This document shows positions 54,060 through 63,400 of a stretch of 64,000 nt of DNA, in pieces. How positions within the stretch are numbered: the first letter of the stretch is position 1; every line of letters begins with the position of its first letter. A program made the position numbers and the translations under genes. The stretch comes from Rhabdochlamydiaceae bacterium (GTDB taxonomy: Bacteria; Chlamydiota; Chlamydiia; Chlamydiales; Rhabdochlamydiaceae). Location of the stretch: assembly GCA_019752555.1 (NCBI GenBank), contig JAIELY010000003.1, positions 1 to 64,000 of the forward strand, given 5' to 3'. The notes below the pieces were generated by a model. That model was not told where the DNA came from and searched no databases. It was given only the letters and a program-made list of their open reading frames with translations.

Positions 54060-54791
54060 CTATTTTTCTGACAGTTTTAAATATTTGTAGAAGGCTGTGT
54101 GTCCGTTATAAAGGGAGATAATGAATCCCTCTTTTCCACAAAAACATCCCCGTTTAAGAAGATAACTTTTGAGAAATGCGCTCCATCCATGCAAAAGAGC
54201 TTTAAGAAGAGAGGCGCTTTTGCGTCCTTTGTTTTGTTCAGCAAAGAGGGTGGAGTAGGTCTGCATTTTCGCTAAAAAGTCGCTCATGTTCCGGTAGGGG
54301 GTATGTAGGATGGGAAAAGCAAGGGCTCGGACGAATAGCCCTTTTGAAATAATTTTTTCATGAACAGCGTCGCCAGAAAAACGGGTAGCTGTTCGATTGT
54401 AGAGGCGGATCACCCAGTCGGGATGCCAGCCGCCGCAGCCCTTGATCCATTTTCCGTTAAAATAATTCTTTCTTTGAATTTGATAGATGCTCTTAGGATC
54501 TAGGGCAAGGGTCAGAATTTCTTTTGAGAGCGAATCTGTGAGGACCTCGTCACTATCTAGAGAGAGGATCCAATCGTAAGTGGCTAAAGAAGAGGCTTTG
54601 TTGTGGGTTGGCCCAAAGCCAATAAAGGTGTCTTGGATGATTTTGACATTAGGATACTCAGCGGCGATTTTTAGTGTTTGATCGGTGGATCCCGTATCAA
54701 AAAGGAGGACTTCGGAAAAATCTTTTACCGAATCTAAGGTCGCTTTCAACGAGTTTTCAGAGTTTTTTGTCAAAATGGTGACTGTAATCAT
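54060..54791 (-). CDS. Glycosyltransferase family 2 (WaaE-like)
   Basis: This 243-residue protein has the GT2 start ITVTILTKNSENSLKATLDS, the nucleotide-sugar segment VLLFDTGSTDQT, the DxD-type WILSLDSDEVLTD, and the acceptor segment RLYNRTATRFSGDAVHE. Such proteins in the WaaE/KdtX group add a sugar to the lipopolysaccharide core; the same family could act on other glycans. No acceptor is proven. It is followed by the divergent guaB-like gene. Confidence 0.82.
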   Translation of the reverse strand: MITVTILTKNSENSLKATLDSVKDFSEVLLFDTGSTDQTLKIAAEYPNVKIIQDTFIGFGPTHNKASSLATYDWILSLDSDEVLTDSLSKEILTLALDPKSIYQIQRKNYFNGKWIKGCGGWHPDWVIRLYNRTATRFSGDAVHEKIISKGLFVRALAFPILHTPYRNMSDFLAKMQTYSTLFAEQNKGRKSASLLKALLHGWSAFLKSYLLKRGCFCGKEGFIISLYNGHTAFYKYLKLSEK

Positions 54792-54863
54792 GGATAGGAG
54801 TTTATCAAAGATTCTCTTTTTGATATAGTGTCAGTAGTTTTGATTTACCTAAAGGAATGACCC

Positions 54864-55892
54864 ATGACGCTGAAAAAAGGCTATACGTTTGACGATGTTG
54901 CATTAGTTCCGCAATTTAACAACGTTCCTTCGCGTACAGAACCGTCTTTAGAGACGTGGCTGACGAAAAATAGAAAGGTTCAAATCCCTCTTATCTGCTC
55001 GAACATGGACACAGCAATCAGCGAGGACTTAGCAGATGTTTTGATTGCAAAAGGGTCGGTTCCTATTTTTCATCGGTTTACTACGCTTGAAGTTCAAGAG
55101 AAGTGGGTAAAAAAATATGGGGATCAGACATTTATTTCCTGCGGCATTCAGAAAATTGATGAGACGCGCGCACTTCTTGATGCGGGCGCAGCGGGGGTTT
55201 GCATCGATGTCGCGCATGGTCATTCTGATCGGATGTTTCATTTTATTCAGGAACTTAAGCGAACACATCCAAACAAAGAGGTGATTGCAGGGAATGTATG
55301 TACTGCAATGGCATACCATGATCTTGTGAATGCCGGTGCAGATGCTGTCAAAGTGGGGGTTGGCCCTGGCGCTGCCTGCACGACACGCATTGTCACAGGA
55401 TTTGGAGTGCCTCAATTCACTGCGATTTATGATTGTGCAAAAATTGCTGAAAAGCTGCGCGTTCCATTAATTGCAGATGGGGGGATCCGCACGAGCCGGG
55501 ATGTTGTTTTGGCACTCGCTGCAGGAGCTAGCACTGTCATGATCGGCAAGCGGTTTGCAATGACATCTGAGAGCGCAGCGCCTAAGCGAAAATCTGAGCG
55601 TTCTCCAACGGGTTGGGAGGCGAAGTTCCGCGGACAAGCCAGTGAAGATTTCCAAAATGATTTTTACGGCGGGCTTAAAGAAAAAACGGTGGCAGAGGGG
55701 ATCGACTTCTGGGGAAATGTGACAGGAAGCGCTGAGCTTTTAATTGCTGAGCTGCTCGGAGGCTTGCGCAGCGGTCTTACCTACGGGGGAGCTCGCAATA
55801 TTAAGGAGCTGCAACGCAAAGCAGAGTTTATCGCGGTGACAGCGAACTACATGCATGAGAGTAAACCGCGCCCAGAATTTAGCGGAGGGTAA
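54864..55892 (+). CDS. IMP dehydrogenase/GMP reductase family protein, no CBS domains
   Basis: The 342-residue protein has the (beta/alpha)8 fold motifs [47 protein letters not shown] with the catalytic Cys, [20 protein letters not shown] and a late [10 protein letters not shown]. There are no CBS domains, as in GMP reductases. The flap reads MTSESAAPK, closer to the S-E-S of GMP reductase than to the G-x-x-E-G of IMPDH. I lean to GMP reductase (GMP to IMP) but cannot settle it. The next gene starts two bases after its stop. Together with the HD and Npt-like genes it could form a purine nucleotide module. AAGGA precedes ATG. Confidence 0.85.
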   Translation: MTLKKGYTFDDVALVPQFNNVPSRTEPSLETWLTKNRKVQIPLICSNMDTAISEDLADVLIAKGSVPIFHRFTTLEVQEKWVKKYGDQTFISCGIQKIDETRALLDAGAAGVCIDVAHGHSDRMFHFIQELKRTHPNKEVIAGNVCTAMAYHDLVNAGADAVKVGVGPGAACTTRIVTGFGVPQFTAIYDCAKIAEKLRVPLIADGGIRTSRDVVLALAAGASTVMIGKRFAMTSESAAPKRKSERSPTGWEAKFRGQASEDFQNDFYGGLKEKTVAEGIDFWGNVTGSAELLIAELLGGLRSGLTYGGARNIKELQRKAEFIAVTANYMHESKPRPEFSGG

Positions 55893-55893
55893 C

Positions 55894-57132
55894 ATGAGTC
55901 CCTATACAAAGAAGATCTACGATGCTGTCCATGGCTTCATTCGGTTCAATGAATTGGAACGGGATCTTATTGATTCTGCTGCCTTTCAAAGACTTCATTA
56001 CTTGCGCCAACTGGGGATCTCGTTTTTAGTTTATCCGGGAGCTACGCATACCCGCTTTGAACATTCGCTTGGCGCAATGGAGCTCACGACAAAGATTTTT
56101 GATCGGGTGCTATCAAAGTATGATAAAGCGGATCTTGTCGATGTCGATTACTGGAGACAAATATTGCGTCTTGCCGCGTTGTGCCATGACCTTGGCCATC
56201 TTCCGTTTTCCCATGTAGCAGAAAAAGTGCTGCTCGGCAAAGGCGGGCATGAAAAATGGACTCTTGCTGTGATTCAAAGTCCTGATCTTTTACCGATCTG
56301 GCAAGAGGTCCAAAAACGCTTTCCTGAGCATTCGGTGATAGAAGATTTGGCCAAAATGGCAATTGGAGAGATCCATTTAAGAGAAATGGGGGTCAATTAT
56401 TCTTTTTCTGCGTGGGATAAGGTGATGTGCCAAGTCATCACCGGAGATTTCTTCGGGTCTGATCGGATCGACTATTTACTGCGCGATGCTCAATTTACCG
56501 GTGTTTCCTATGGTCTATTCGATTACCATCAGCTGATTGAGATGCTTTGCATTGTCCCCTCTAAAGACGGGGGATTAGAGCTTGGGATCGAGGAGAATGG
56601 GATCGAATCGTGTGAAGCGCTTTTATTAGCACGCCACTTTATGCATCAAAGGGTCTATCAATATCCAACGGTTAAATCGTATTCGTTTCATTTAGCCCGT
56701 TTTATGGCTCAATTTTATGAGAACACGTCTTACTTAAGTGATTTAAAAGGGTATTTGAGCATGACGGATAATGAAATTTTAACTGCTTTGCGTCATGCAG
56801 CTTTTGAGCCCACTGCAAAAGGACACATAGATGCTGCAGCTCTTTTAAAAAGAGAGCATCGCTTTTTAGCAATCGAAGCACAAGAGGGGATCGGGGAGTC
56901 TGAGATCCTTGCAATTCAAGAAAAACTCAACATCCCGCAGGAGGCGATTTCCTGGAATGTGTTTACAGGCAGCGCGAAAGAGACAGGTCTTGCTTTTCCG
57001 GTCCTTAATAGACGGGGCAATGTGATGGACGCTTCCCGTTGTTCTAAAATTGTAATCCCTTCCGGAATGAAAAATTGGGTCTATATCGCTCCTTGTTATG
57101 AACAACTTCTGCGCGAGGCTTTAGAGTGTTAA
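55894..57132 (+). CDS. HD-domain phosphohydrolase (dGTPase/SAMHD1-like)
   Basis: The start at 55894 (MSPYTKKIYDAVHGFIRF) has GGAGGG before it and fits the family; a longer frame begins inside the previous gene. The 412 residues show the HD-superfamily triad: H in HTRFEHSLGAM, HD in ALCHDLGHLPFSH, and Asp in SDRIDYLLRD. The IYDAVHGFI start and YPTVK motif are seen in HD proteins of the dNTP triphosphohydrolase/SAMHD1 group. Its substrate may be dNTPs, but bacterial relatives include uncharacterised phosphohydrolases. It lies between the guaB-like and Npt-like genes. Confidence 0.87.
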   Translation: MSPYTKKIYDAVHGFIRFNELERDLIDSAAFQRLHYLRQLGISFLVYPGATHTRFEHSLGAMELTTKIFDRVLSKYDKADLVDVDYWRQILRLAALCHDLGHLPFSHVAEKVLLGKGGHEKWTLAVIQSPDLLPIWQEVQKRFPEHSVIEDLAKMAIGEIHLREMGVNYSFSAWDKVMCQVITGDFFGSDRIDYLLRDAQFTGVSYGLFDYHQLIEMLCIVPSKDGGLELGIEENGIESCEALLLARHFMHQRVYQYPTVKSYSFHLARFMAQFYENTSYLSDLKGYLSMTDNEILTALRHAAFEPTAKGHIDAAALLKREHRFLAIEAQEGIGESEILAIQEKLNIPQEAISWNVFTGSAKETGLAFPVLNRRGNVMDASRCSKIVIPSGMKNWVYIAPCYEQLLREALEC

Positions 57133-57133
57133 G

Positions 57134-58411
57134 ATGATTCGGGAAAAATTACTCGCTATTAGGACAGAGCTCAAATCGTTTACACTCAATGAACGGTTGT
57201 TTGTGTTATGTGCTATGCTATGCAGTTTTTTGATCTCTTCTGATTACTCGATCATCCGCCCGGTCAGTAATGCCGTGTTTATCACTGCCTATAGCTCAGC
57301 GATGTTCCCGTACGCTTGGCTTGCTGTGGTGCCTCTTAATTTTCTCATTGTCACGCTCTATAACAAATACTTGCCCAAGCTAGGCTGCTTTAAGATGTTT
57401 TTGAGTGTGGCTGGGATTGTCAGCTGCATTAGCTTGTTTTCTGCGCTCTTTTTAAAAAAAATAGAATGGCTTCCTTTCTTCTTTTATATTTGGAAGGAGG
57501 TCTACATCATGTTGATGTTCCAGTTGTTATGGTCTGTAATCCATAACGAAACACATCTGTCTCGGGCAAAATACCTCTATGGCATTCTATTTGGCATCGG
57601 CGCTTTGGGATCTATGACAGGAAGTTTGATTCCTAGCTTTTTAGCTGTAAGAATGGGATCAGAAAATCTTTTGTTTGCCAACCTTCCGATTTACCTTTTA
57701 CTTGGAGCTGCTTATTTTTTTCTTTTAAAGAATACTTCTGGAGGACTCCACTTAAGAGTGGAGAAGAAACAACCCTCTGTCAATACGCTTAAGCATGGAA
57801 TTCAACTCATTACTCAATCGAAATTTCTAATTTTCATTCTTTCGATTGTGATTTTTATGCAGGTTTCTTCTTCTTTGGTCGATTTTCAATTTAACCATTT
57901 TTTGGAAAAAACGATCGGGGATAAAGATCTGCGGACCCAGTATACCGGCCGGGTGATGGCAATTGTTCATATGGCGACTCTTTCATTGCAGTTTTTGGGC
58001 TCTTTTCTACTCGTTCATTTTTTGGGAATTCGCCGCAGTCATTATTTAATTCCGTTGCTTTTGTGTATTAATAGCATCGGCTTTTTGTTCTTCCCGGCTT
58101 TTGCCATGATCTCATTTTCGTTCATTACCATTAAATGCTTTGACTTTTCTTTGTTTACGGTAATTAAAGAGATGCTCTACATCCCCTTGGGGCAAGATGA
58201 AAAATTTCGGGCAAAATCTCTTATCGATGTCTTTGCTCATCGCACATCTAAGGCGCTAGCCTCCTTTTTAATTTTGGGTCTGCAATTGTTTGCAATCGCA
58301 GAGATTCAACCGATTCTGAGCTGGATTGGGATTGGAATTTTTGGAACTTGGTGTGCTGTTGCGATGCGTATGCTTAAAGATTCTCAAGCAGTGTTGACAA
58401 AACAGATCTAA
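57134..58411 (+). CDS. Npt-like nucleotide transporter (ADP/ATP translocase family)
   Basis: This 425-residue protein has about 12 membrane helices and the family motif stretch EMLYIPLGQDEKFRAKSLID. NTT/Tlc transporters exchange host ATP, ADP and other nucleotides in obligate intracellular bacteria; known Chlamydiae have several. The protein is shorter than the usual 500 or so and is divergent, so the substrate may be another purine nucleotide. It starts one base after the HD stop, in the likely purine operon. Confidence 0.85.
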   Translation: MIREKLLAIRTELKSFTLNERLFVLCAMLCSFLISSDYSIIRPVSNAVFITAYSSAMFPYAWLAVVPLNFLIVTLYNKYLPKLGCFKMFLSVAGIVSCISLFSALFLKKIEWLPFFFYIWKEVYIMLMFQLLWSVIHNETHLSRAKYLYGILFGIGALGSMTGSLIPSFLAVRMGSENLLFANLPIYLLLGAAYFFLLKNTSGGLHLRVEKKQPSVNTLKHGIQLITQSKFLIFILSIVIFMQVSSSLVDFQFNHFLEKTIGDKDLRTQYTGRVMAIVHMATLSLQFLGSFLLVHFLGIRRSHYLIPLLLCINSIGFLFFPAFAMISFSFITIKCFDFSLFTVIKEMLYIPLGQDEKFRAKSLIDVFAHRTSKALASFLILGLQLFAIAEIQPILSWIGIGIFGTWCAVAMRMLKDSQAVLTKQI

Positions 58412-58453
58412 AGCTCTATATAAAACTTATTTCATCCTAAAGGTTTTCAACAC

Positions 58454-60136
58454 ATGGTTCCGATCGAAATTGATCTTTCTCCCGAACAGATTCTCAATGA
58501 CCCTCTTCTCAATAAGGGGACTGCATTTACCCAAGAAGAGCGGGATGCTCTGGGACTAAATGGTTTTTTGCCCCCTCGGGTCGCAACTCTAGATGAACAG
58601 GCCAAGCGCCGTTATCAAAATTTCAAGCATAAAACGGATGAACTTTCCCGCTATACATTTCTTTCAGGGTTGCAAAATCGCAATGAGATCCTTTTTTATC
58701 GCCTTGTCTCAGAGCATATTTCTGAAATGCTTCCGCTAATCTATACGCCGACAGTAGGGGATGTATCGATCCATTTTAGCGTGATGTACCGCCAGCACCG
58801 GGGGCTTTATTTTTCATATCCTCTGCGTGATAAAATCTCTGAAATCGTGGCACAGATTTCCCATGAGGATCTCGATGTCATTGTGATTACAGATGGGGAG
58901 AGAATTTTAGGACTTGGGGATGTGGGAATTGGGGGGATGGCAATTCCTCAAGGAAAATTAGCTCTTTATACATTGTTTGGAGGCATTCACCCTGCGCGCA
59001 CACTTCCGATTATGCTCGATGTGGGAACAAACAATCAAAGTCTCATTGAGGACCCTTTTTACCTGGGGTGGCGCCACCCTCGGATCCGCGGCGCCGAATA
59101 TGATCTCTTTGTCGACCAGGTGATCAAAGCGATTCATAAACGTTTTCCACGCGTTTTGCTCCAATGGGAAGATTTTGCAAAGCCAAATGCTCAGCCTCTA
59201 CTCGAGCGTTATCGAGATGAGATCTGTTCCTTTAATGACGATATTCAAGGAACTGCGGCAGTAGCGCTTGCTGCAATTTTAAGTGCGCTGAAAGCTGCAG
59301 GCCATTCACTTACCCAGCAAAAAATTGTGGTTTTAGGAGGAGGCTCAGCAGGGCTTGGCATTTCCCGTCTGATCGTAGAAGCGATGAAAATGGAGGGGGT
59401 ATCTGAGTCTGAGGCGCGCCGCTGCTTTTTTATTGTGGATATGCATGGTCTTATCCATAGCGGCACTGTTTCTATTGACCCTGAGCAAAAACCTTTTGCA
59501 CGCACCTCTTCAGAAATCTCAGAGTGGAAAGTGAGCGATCCCAAACATATTTCCCTTCTTGAGGTGATTCAAAATGCACATCCCACTGTTCTCATCGGGG
59601 TTTCCACAAGCCAAGGGGCGTTTAATGAACAGATCGTTAAAACGATGGCAAAATACACCCTTCATCCGATTATTTTTCCTCTTTCGAATCCGACCTCTAA
59701 AAGCGAGGCAAAACCTGAAGATTTAATCCGATGGACGCAAGGAAAGGCGATTGTCGCGACAGGCAGCCCTTTTGCTCCGGTAGATTATGAAGGAAAAACG
59801 TATCAGATTGCTCAATGTAATAACGTAAGCATTTTCCCAGGCGTTGGGCTTGGTGTTGTCGTTTCAAAAACCCCGCGGGTGATTGATAAGATGTTTATCC
59901 GCGCAGCTCATGTGTTGAGCGAATATTCTCCGCGGATCAAAGATTTTCAAGCGCCTCTATTTCCTCCTCTTGAGCAATTGCGCAACGTTAGCCGCGCGAT
60001 TGCGATTGCAGTTGTACAAGTTGCACAAGAAGAGGGCTTATCTGCTCCGTCTAGTCCTCAAGAGATCGAGCGCAGCGTCGATCTTAAGATGTGGTATCCG
60101 GAGTATCCTTTATACACCCGGAAGCAAAGCCGCTAA
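58454..60136 (+). CDS. NAD-dependent malic enzyme
   Basis: Malic enzyme oxidatively decarboxylates malate to pyruvate. The 560-residue protein has the N-terminal malic block MLPLIYTPTVGDV with Tyr, RGLYFSYP, the catalytic and metal-binding DVGTNNQ, LLQWEDFAKPNA and the NAD-binding VVLGGGSAGLGISRL. The length of 560 residues fits the NAD-type (MaeA/SfcA). It overlaps the convergent tpx by 27 bases. The enzyme may feed host malate into pyruvate for this bacterium. Confidence 0.93.
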   Translation: MVPIEIDLSPEQILNDPLLNKGTAFTQEERDALGLNGFLPPRVATLDEQAKRRYQNFKHKTDELSRYTFLSGLQNRNEILFYRLVSEHISEMLPLIYTPTVGDVSIHFSVMYRQHRGLYFSYPLRDKISEIVAQISHEDLDVIVITDGERILGLGDVGIGGMAIPQGKLALYTLFGGIHPARTLPIMLDVGTNNQSLIEDPFYLGWRHPRIRGAEYDLFVDQVIKAIHKRFPRVLLQWEDFAKPNAQPLLERYRDEICSFNDDIQGTAAVALAAILSALKAAGHSLTQQKIVVLGGGSAGLGISRLIVEAMKMEGVSESEARRCFFIVDMHGLIHSGTVSIDPEQKPFARTSSEISEWKVSDPKHISLLEVIQNAHPTVLIGVSTSQGAFNEQIVKTMAKYTLHPIIFPLSNPTSKSEAKPEDLIRWTQGKAIVATGSPFAPVDYEGKTYQIAQCNNVSIFPGVGLGVVVSKTPRVIDKMFIRAAHVLSEYSPRIKDFQAPLFPPLEQLRNVSRAIAIAVVQVAQEEGLSAPSSPQEIERSVDLKMWYPEYPLYTRKQSR

Positions 60137-60619
60137 TGCCTTACTGTAATCTGGCTCGCTTGTAATTTCCGGTACGACTTCGAAATAGATAAGTTTATCT
60201 TTTTCATCTAAGACAAAAACGGCTCGAGCAGAAAGTCCTGCTAAAGGTCCATCTTCCATCAAGACTCCATAACTTAGCGCCGCATCTTTTCCTCTCATCA
60301 TGGAAAGGGTGTGGACATTGTTCACTTTTTCAGCGCCGCAAAAACGTTTCTGTGCAAAGGGCAAATCTGAAGAGATCACTAAAACAACAACTTCTGGATG
60401 CGCACCTACAGCATCATTAAACTTCTTTGTCGATAAAGAGCAGACGGCAGTATCCAGACTTGGAACAAAGGATAGCAATTTTCGCTTTCCTGCGTAATTT
60501 TTTAGGGACATTTCCGCAAGATCCGTATTCACTAATTTAAAATCGGGAGCTGTCATTCCAATTTTAGGGAGTGCGTTGCCTATTTGTATCACATTTTCTT
60601 TAAGTTTAACTTGTCCCAT
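60110..60619 (-). CDS. tpx: Thiol peroxidase (Tpx)
   Basis: Tpx reduces peroxides using thioredoxin. The 169-residue protein has the motif VPSLDTAVCSLSTKKF with the peroxidatic Cys, QKRFCGAEKVNNV with the resolving Cys, and the typical ending. Both Cys residues are conserved, so it should be active. The last 27 bases overlap malic enzyme, convergent. Confidence 0.95.
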   Translation of the reverse strand: MGQVKLKENVIQIGNALPKIGMTAPDFKLVNTDLAEMSLKNYAGKRKLLSFVPSLDTAVCSLSTKKFNDAVGAHPEVVVLVISSDLPFAQKRFCGAEKVNNVHTLSMMRGKDAALSYGVLMEDGPLAGLSARAVFVLDEKDKLIYFEVVPEITSEPDYSKALAALLPGV

Positions 60620-60845
60620 AGAGCTATCCCGGTTGTAGTTGAAAGAGCTAAAAATTAACCTATGAACGGATGCAAGGCAAGAAGAAAAGATCGCTTGCCT
60701 AATTTATAAAGATTTCATTAAAATCTTGTGAAAAATTTCTAAAACGCACGAAGGAAGCTCAGATTTTGATGAAAAATAGTCCTCAAATGAGATATAATCC
60801 TCGCTGCGTAATGCCAATAATCTTTTGACTAACTATAGGTTGTGG

Positions 60846-61466
60846 ATGAAAGATACGATGTTAAGCCCTTGTGAACATGAAGCGGAACGGATCCAATATT
60901 GGTTTGGTCGAGATAAGGAATCGATCCTTCCCGATCTTCTTAAACAATCTGCCTGCTTTGATCTTTTGCTCTCCCGCAAATGCGATCCAGTCAAAATTCC
61001 CCGCATCCCTTCTCAAGTCGAGCATTTAAGCCTTTATGGTTATGAAATTACTCAGGATACCCCTCAGAAAAAGAACCTCACTACAGTCGAAAAAAGCCCG
61101 GTTAACCTAAAAACACTTCAAAGGCAAGCTGTCTCAAGATCGGATAAAGCCGCCTTGCATACCCATTGCTGCGTTAGCCAGAAGAGCGCGTATCTCATTG
61201 CAGAATCTAATCATCCCGCTGATTTAACTTCTGAAGGTAAAATTCAAAACTGGCAGCTTAAAGGGCACTTCTTTGCCTTTAAAAAGCTTAAAACGTTCCA
61301 TAAGCAAAAAAAAGAGGGGCCAAGACCCCATCATATCGTTCCAATCCGTTCCTCTAAAGCTTCGAACTTAAAGAGGGAAGACCAGGAACTATGGGAAGAG
61401 ATGATCCGAGCTAAAGAAAACCGTCTTTTCCATCTTGGGCGCGTAACAAAATATTTAGTTGACTAA
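60846..61466 (+). CDS. Hypothetical protein, Lys-rich C-terminus
   Basis: This 206-residue protein is not recognised. ATG 60846 is preferred to a TTG at 60825, and no ribosome site is clear. It contains two Cys-rich spots (SACFDLLLSRKCDP, HTHCCVSQ), a central Lys-rich stretch, and a helical basic C-terminus. There is no signal peptide or membrane helix. It stands alone between tpx and the next hypothetical gene, separated by an AT-rich spacer. Coding composition is normal; function unknown. Confidence 0.6.
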   Translation: MKDTMLSPCEHEAERIQYWFGRDKESILPDLLKQSACFDLLLSRKCDPVKIPRIPSQVEHLSLYGYEITQDTPQKKNLTTVEKSPVNLKTLQRQAVSRSDKAALHTHCCVSQKSAYLIAESNHPADLTSEGKIQNWQLKGHFFAFKKLKTFHKQKKEGPRPHHIVPIRSSKASNLKREDQELWEEMIRAKENRLFHLGRVTKYLVD

Positions 61467-61622
61467 CCTTTTTTTACATCTCTAATCCATTCAGTATTAA
61501 TTACTTATAAAAAATCCCAATCGCCGCAATTCTGTTTAATTGAAAATTTCGTTTATTACAATTGAATAAAATCGTTTTAAATATTAAAATGTTTAATAAA
61601 CCAAATAACCTTTGAGGTAATT

Positions 61623-62147
61623 ATGTCAATAGATTCAAATAATTATAATATTTTTTCATGTCTGCCTCCCATTCCTCCTAGTCTAGAAGAGTCCATTCCT
61701 CCTAGTCTAGAAGTGTCCTTTCCTGTTTCCGATGACTCTGTTTTAGTTGTAATTCAAAGAGAAAAGCGGATAGAACCTTCAGAAGCTCTTCCAAGCTCAT
61801 CTTCTAGCTCAGAAGAACCTTCCATAAAATTGCAAAGAACAATGAAGGAAACGCATCAAGTCTACTGCGAGTTATTTAATACAGATGAAATTCCTGAACT
61901 AGCAGAAAAAGAAAGTCTCCCCCTTTTAAGTAAACCTCGGAAGGCCGCATTTGGCTCTTTTAGTAAAGACTTGAGACAAGTTTTGTTTCTAGATAAAGTA
62001 TTAAGTCTTTACGAAGAGGCCATTGAGGACCCCTCCTCATACGCAGATGTTAACATTAAGGATGTTGAGGATTGCAAAAAAATCCAAGAAAACAATCTCA
62101 TTCTCAGTGCAAAATCGATTCTCGGTGCTTGTGCATTTCCCTCGTAA
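61623..62147 (+). CDS. Hypothetical protein with PPSLE repeat
   Basis: A 174-residue protein, not recognised. The N-terminus has two copies of an 8-residue unit (IPPSLEES and IPPSLEVS), then a Ser-rich stretch SSSSSSEEPS, then a helical C-terminal part (SFSKDLRQVLFLDKVLSLYE). The context (AT-rich spacer, Ser/Pro-rich N-terminus) fits effector-type genes elsewhere in the window. A strong terminator follows, which overlaps the 3' end of the facing methyltransferase gene. Confidence 0.65.
   Translation: MSIDSNNYNIFSCLPPIPPSLEESIPPSLEVSFPVSDDSVLVVIQREKRIEPSEALPSSSSSSEEPSIKLQRTMKETHQVYCELFNTDEIPELAEKESLPLLSKPRKAAFGSFSKDLRQVLFLDKVLSLYEEAIEDPSSYADVNIKDVEDCKKIQENNLILSAKSILGACAFPS
61671..61718 (+). 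repeat. Tandem 24-base repeat
   Basis: ATTCCTCCTAGTCTAGAAGA... (61671-61694) is repeated at 61695-61718 with one mismatch, in frame, giving the PPSLE repeat. Confidence 0.9.
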
Positions 62148-62156
62148 GAATTCGTT

Positions 62157-62927
62157 TTAAGGGCCAATATTTTGGCCCGTTTTTTTTGCAAAACCTACGT
62201 ATCCTGTAGCTAAAGAGTTCGAAAAAACAAATCGAAAGTCTTTTGCAATTTTTTTCAAAAGAAAGCATTTCCAAAATGAAGAGTGGAAGAGATCAGGGTG
62301 TAGTCCTAACATTTTTTCAACAGTTAAATTGACCTCTTTGCATTGTTGTGTCAATTCCCTTGGAGTGATGAAATGGGAATAGAGGTGCATGTCTTTAGGG
62401 GCATTGGGAACACACCAATCGATTCCTTTGATCACCATGAGATAACTGAGAAAATTGCGATTAAAGGTGTGGAAGAAAAAAAGCCCATTAGGCTTTAACA
62501 CGCGCCCCACTTCTTGAATCACAGTTTTTGGGTCATCTACGTGTTCCAAAAGATCCATCGCTGCCACGATATCAAAACTATTGTTTTCAAACGGAAGATC
62601 TTCTGCCGCACGACAGAGATATGTGACGCTTTGGGTCGTATCACGCACTTGGGCCTCGCGCAAACTATTCATCGAAAGATCGATGCCAGTAACCTCATGG
62701 CCGGCTAATGCAAGGGTGTTGCTGAGTAATCCGCCGCCGCAACCGAGATCCAGCACTTTTTTATTCATTCCGACATGTTCTGCAATTGTTTCGAGGATCC
62801 AAGGATTGCGAGTAGCATTTTCAGCGCGTAAAAGAGCAATGGGATGATTTTGCCCTTCGTACCACTGTTCGTGAAGGGTATCGTAGAAGGTGTTGTTTAC
62901 AATGGGCTTATTTTTTTTTCTTTCCAT
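62157..62927 (-). CDS. UbiG-like SAM-dependent methyltransferase
   Basis: The start is set at 62927 (MERKKNKPIVNNTFYD); a longer frame goes into the upstream gene. The protein of 256 residues has the UbiG-type motif I KVLDLGCGGGLLSNTLA, motif II VTGIDLS, and IVAAMDLLEHVDDP. UbiG O-methylates polyprenyl-hydroxybenzoates, but here the upstream genes are a membrane protein and a type III PKS, so a methyl transfer to a polyketide or quinone-like product is plausible. It overlaps the membrane gene by 31 bases. The 3' end lies within a bidirectional terminator. Confidence 0.82.
   Translation of the reverse strand: MERKKNKPIVNNTFYDTLHEQWYEGQNHPIALLRAENATRNPWILETIAEHVGMNKKVLDLGCGGGLLSNTLALAGHEVTGIDLSMNSLREAQVRDTTQSVTYLCRAAEDLPFENNSFDIVAAMDLLEHVDDPKTVIQEVGRVLKPNGLFFFHTFNRNFLSYLMVIKGIDWCVPNAPKDMHLYSHFITPRELTQQCKEVNLTVEKMLGLHPDLFHSSFWKCFLLKKIAKDFRFVFSNSLATGYVGFAKKTGQNIGP
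62161..62187. terminator. Terminator shared by convergent genes, inside the ubiG-like 3' end
   Basis: GGGCCAA-TATT-TTGGCCC (62161-62178) is followed on the plus strand by G and eight T residues. It lies 14 bases after the stop at 62147 and overlaps the last codons of the minus-strand methyltransferase. Confidence 0.9.
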
Positions 62928-63400
62928 ATAAAATTCCAATAGATCGTTTGATAGAGGAAAAACAGGGCCGCAAATCCCGTTTGGATCCATAAAAACAGCT
63001 TGAGAAAGTAAGCATTATCTAACCAGTTGCAAAGCCAATTTGGGGCTTGCCCGTGTAGAGTTGGCCAAATGAGTCCTGTAGCTGTAAGAAGAAGGGGATG
63101 GTTGAGAAATAAAAAAGAATGGAGCCACTGTTCGGTTGAAGGGCAGCATTCTTTATGGATAAATTCATCCTTGGTGACAAAGATACAAGAAAAAACACTA
63201 AGGGTGCAGTAAATTTTAAGATGAAAAGGGGAGTAGGGGATGCACAAGACATAACCCAAACAGATGAGAATTGTTAATGTATCCAAAGGGTGGCCGACTC
63301 TTTCCCACTTCGGCAGCCCTCGTTTAAGGTGGAAGAAAACTTCATCGATGAGGATCACAATCGACTGGATCAAAAAGGGGAGTGTGATTAGGTAGAGCAT
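62897..63400 (-). CDS. Small membrane protein between type III PKS and methyltransferase
   Basis: The protein of 167 residues has about four to five hydrophobic stretches (LYLITLPFLIQSIVILIDEVF, TILICLGYVLCIPYS, LLLTATGLIWPTL, LFLWIQTGFAALFFLYQTIYW) with Cys and His residues between. I do not recognise a family. It overlaps the PKS gene by 13 bases and the methyltransferase gene by 31 bases, so the three are coupled. In other bacteria type III PKS genes stand beside membrane methyltransferases of the ICMT kind; I see no clear ICMT motif here. It may process or transport a lipid-like polyketide. Confidence 0.7.
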   Translation of the reverse strand: MLYLITLPFLIQSIVILIDEVFFHLKRGLPKWERVGHPLDTLTILICLGYVLCIPYSPFHLKIYCTLSVFSCIFVTKDEFIHKECCPSTEQWLHSFLFLNHPLLLTATGLIWPTLHGQAPNWLCNWLDNAYFLKLFLWIQTGFAALFFLYQTIYWNFIWKEKKISPL

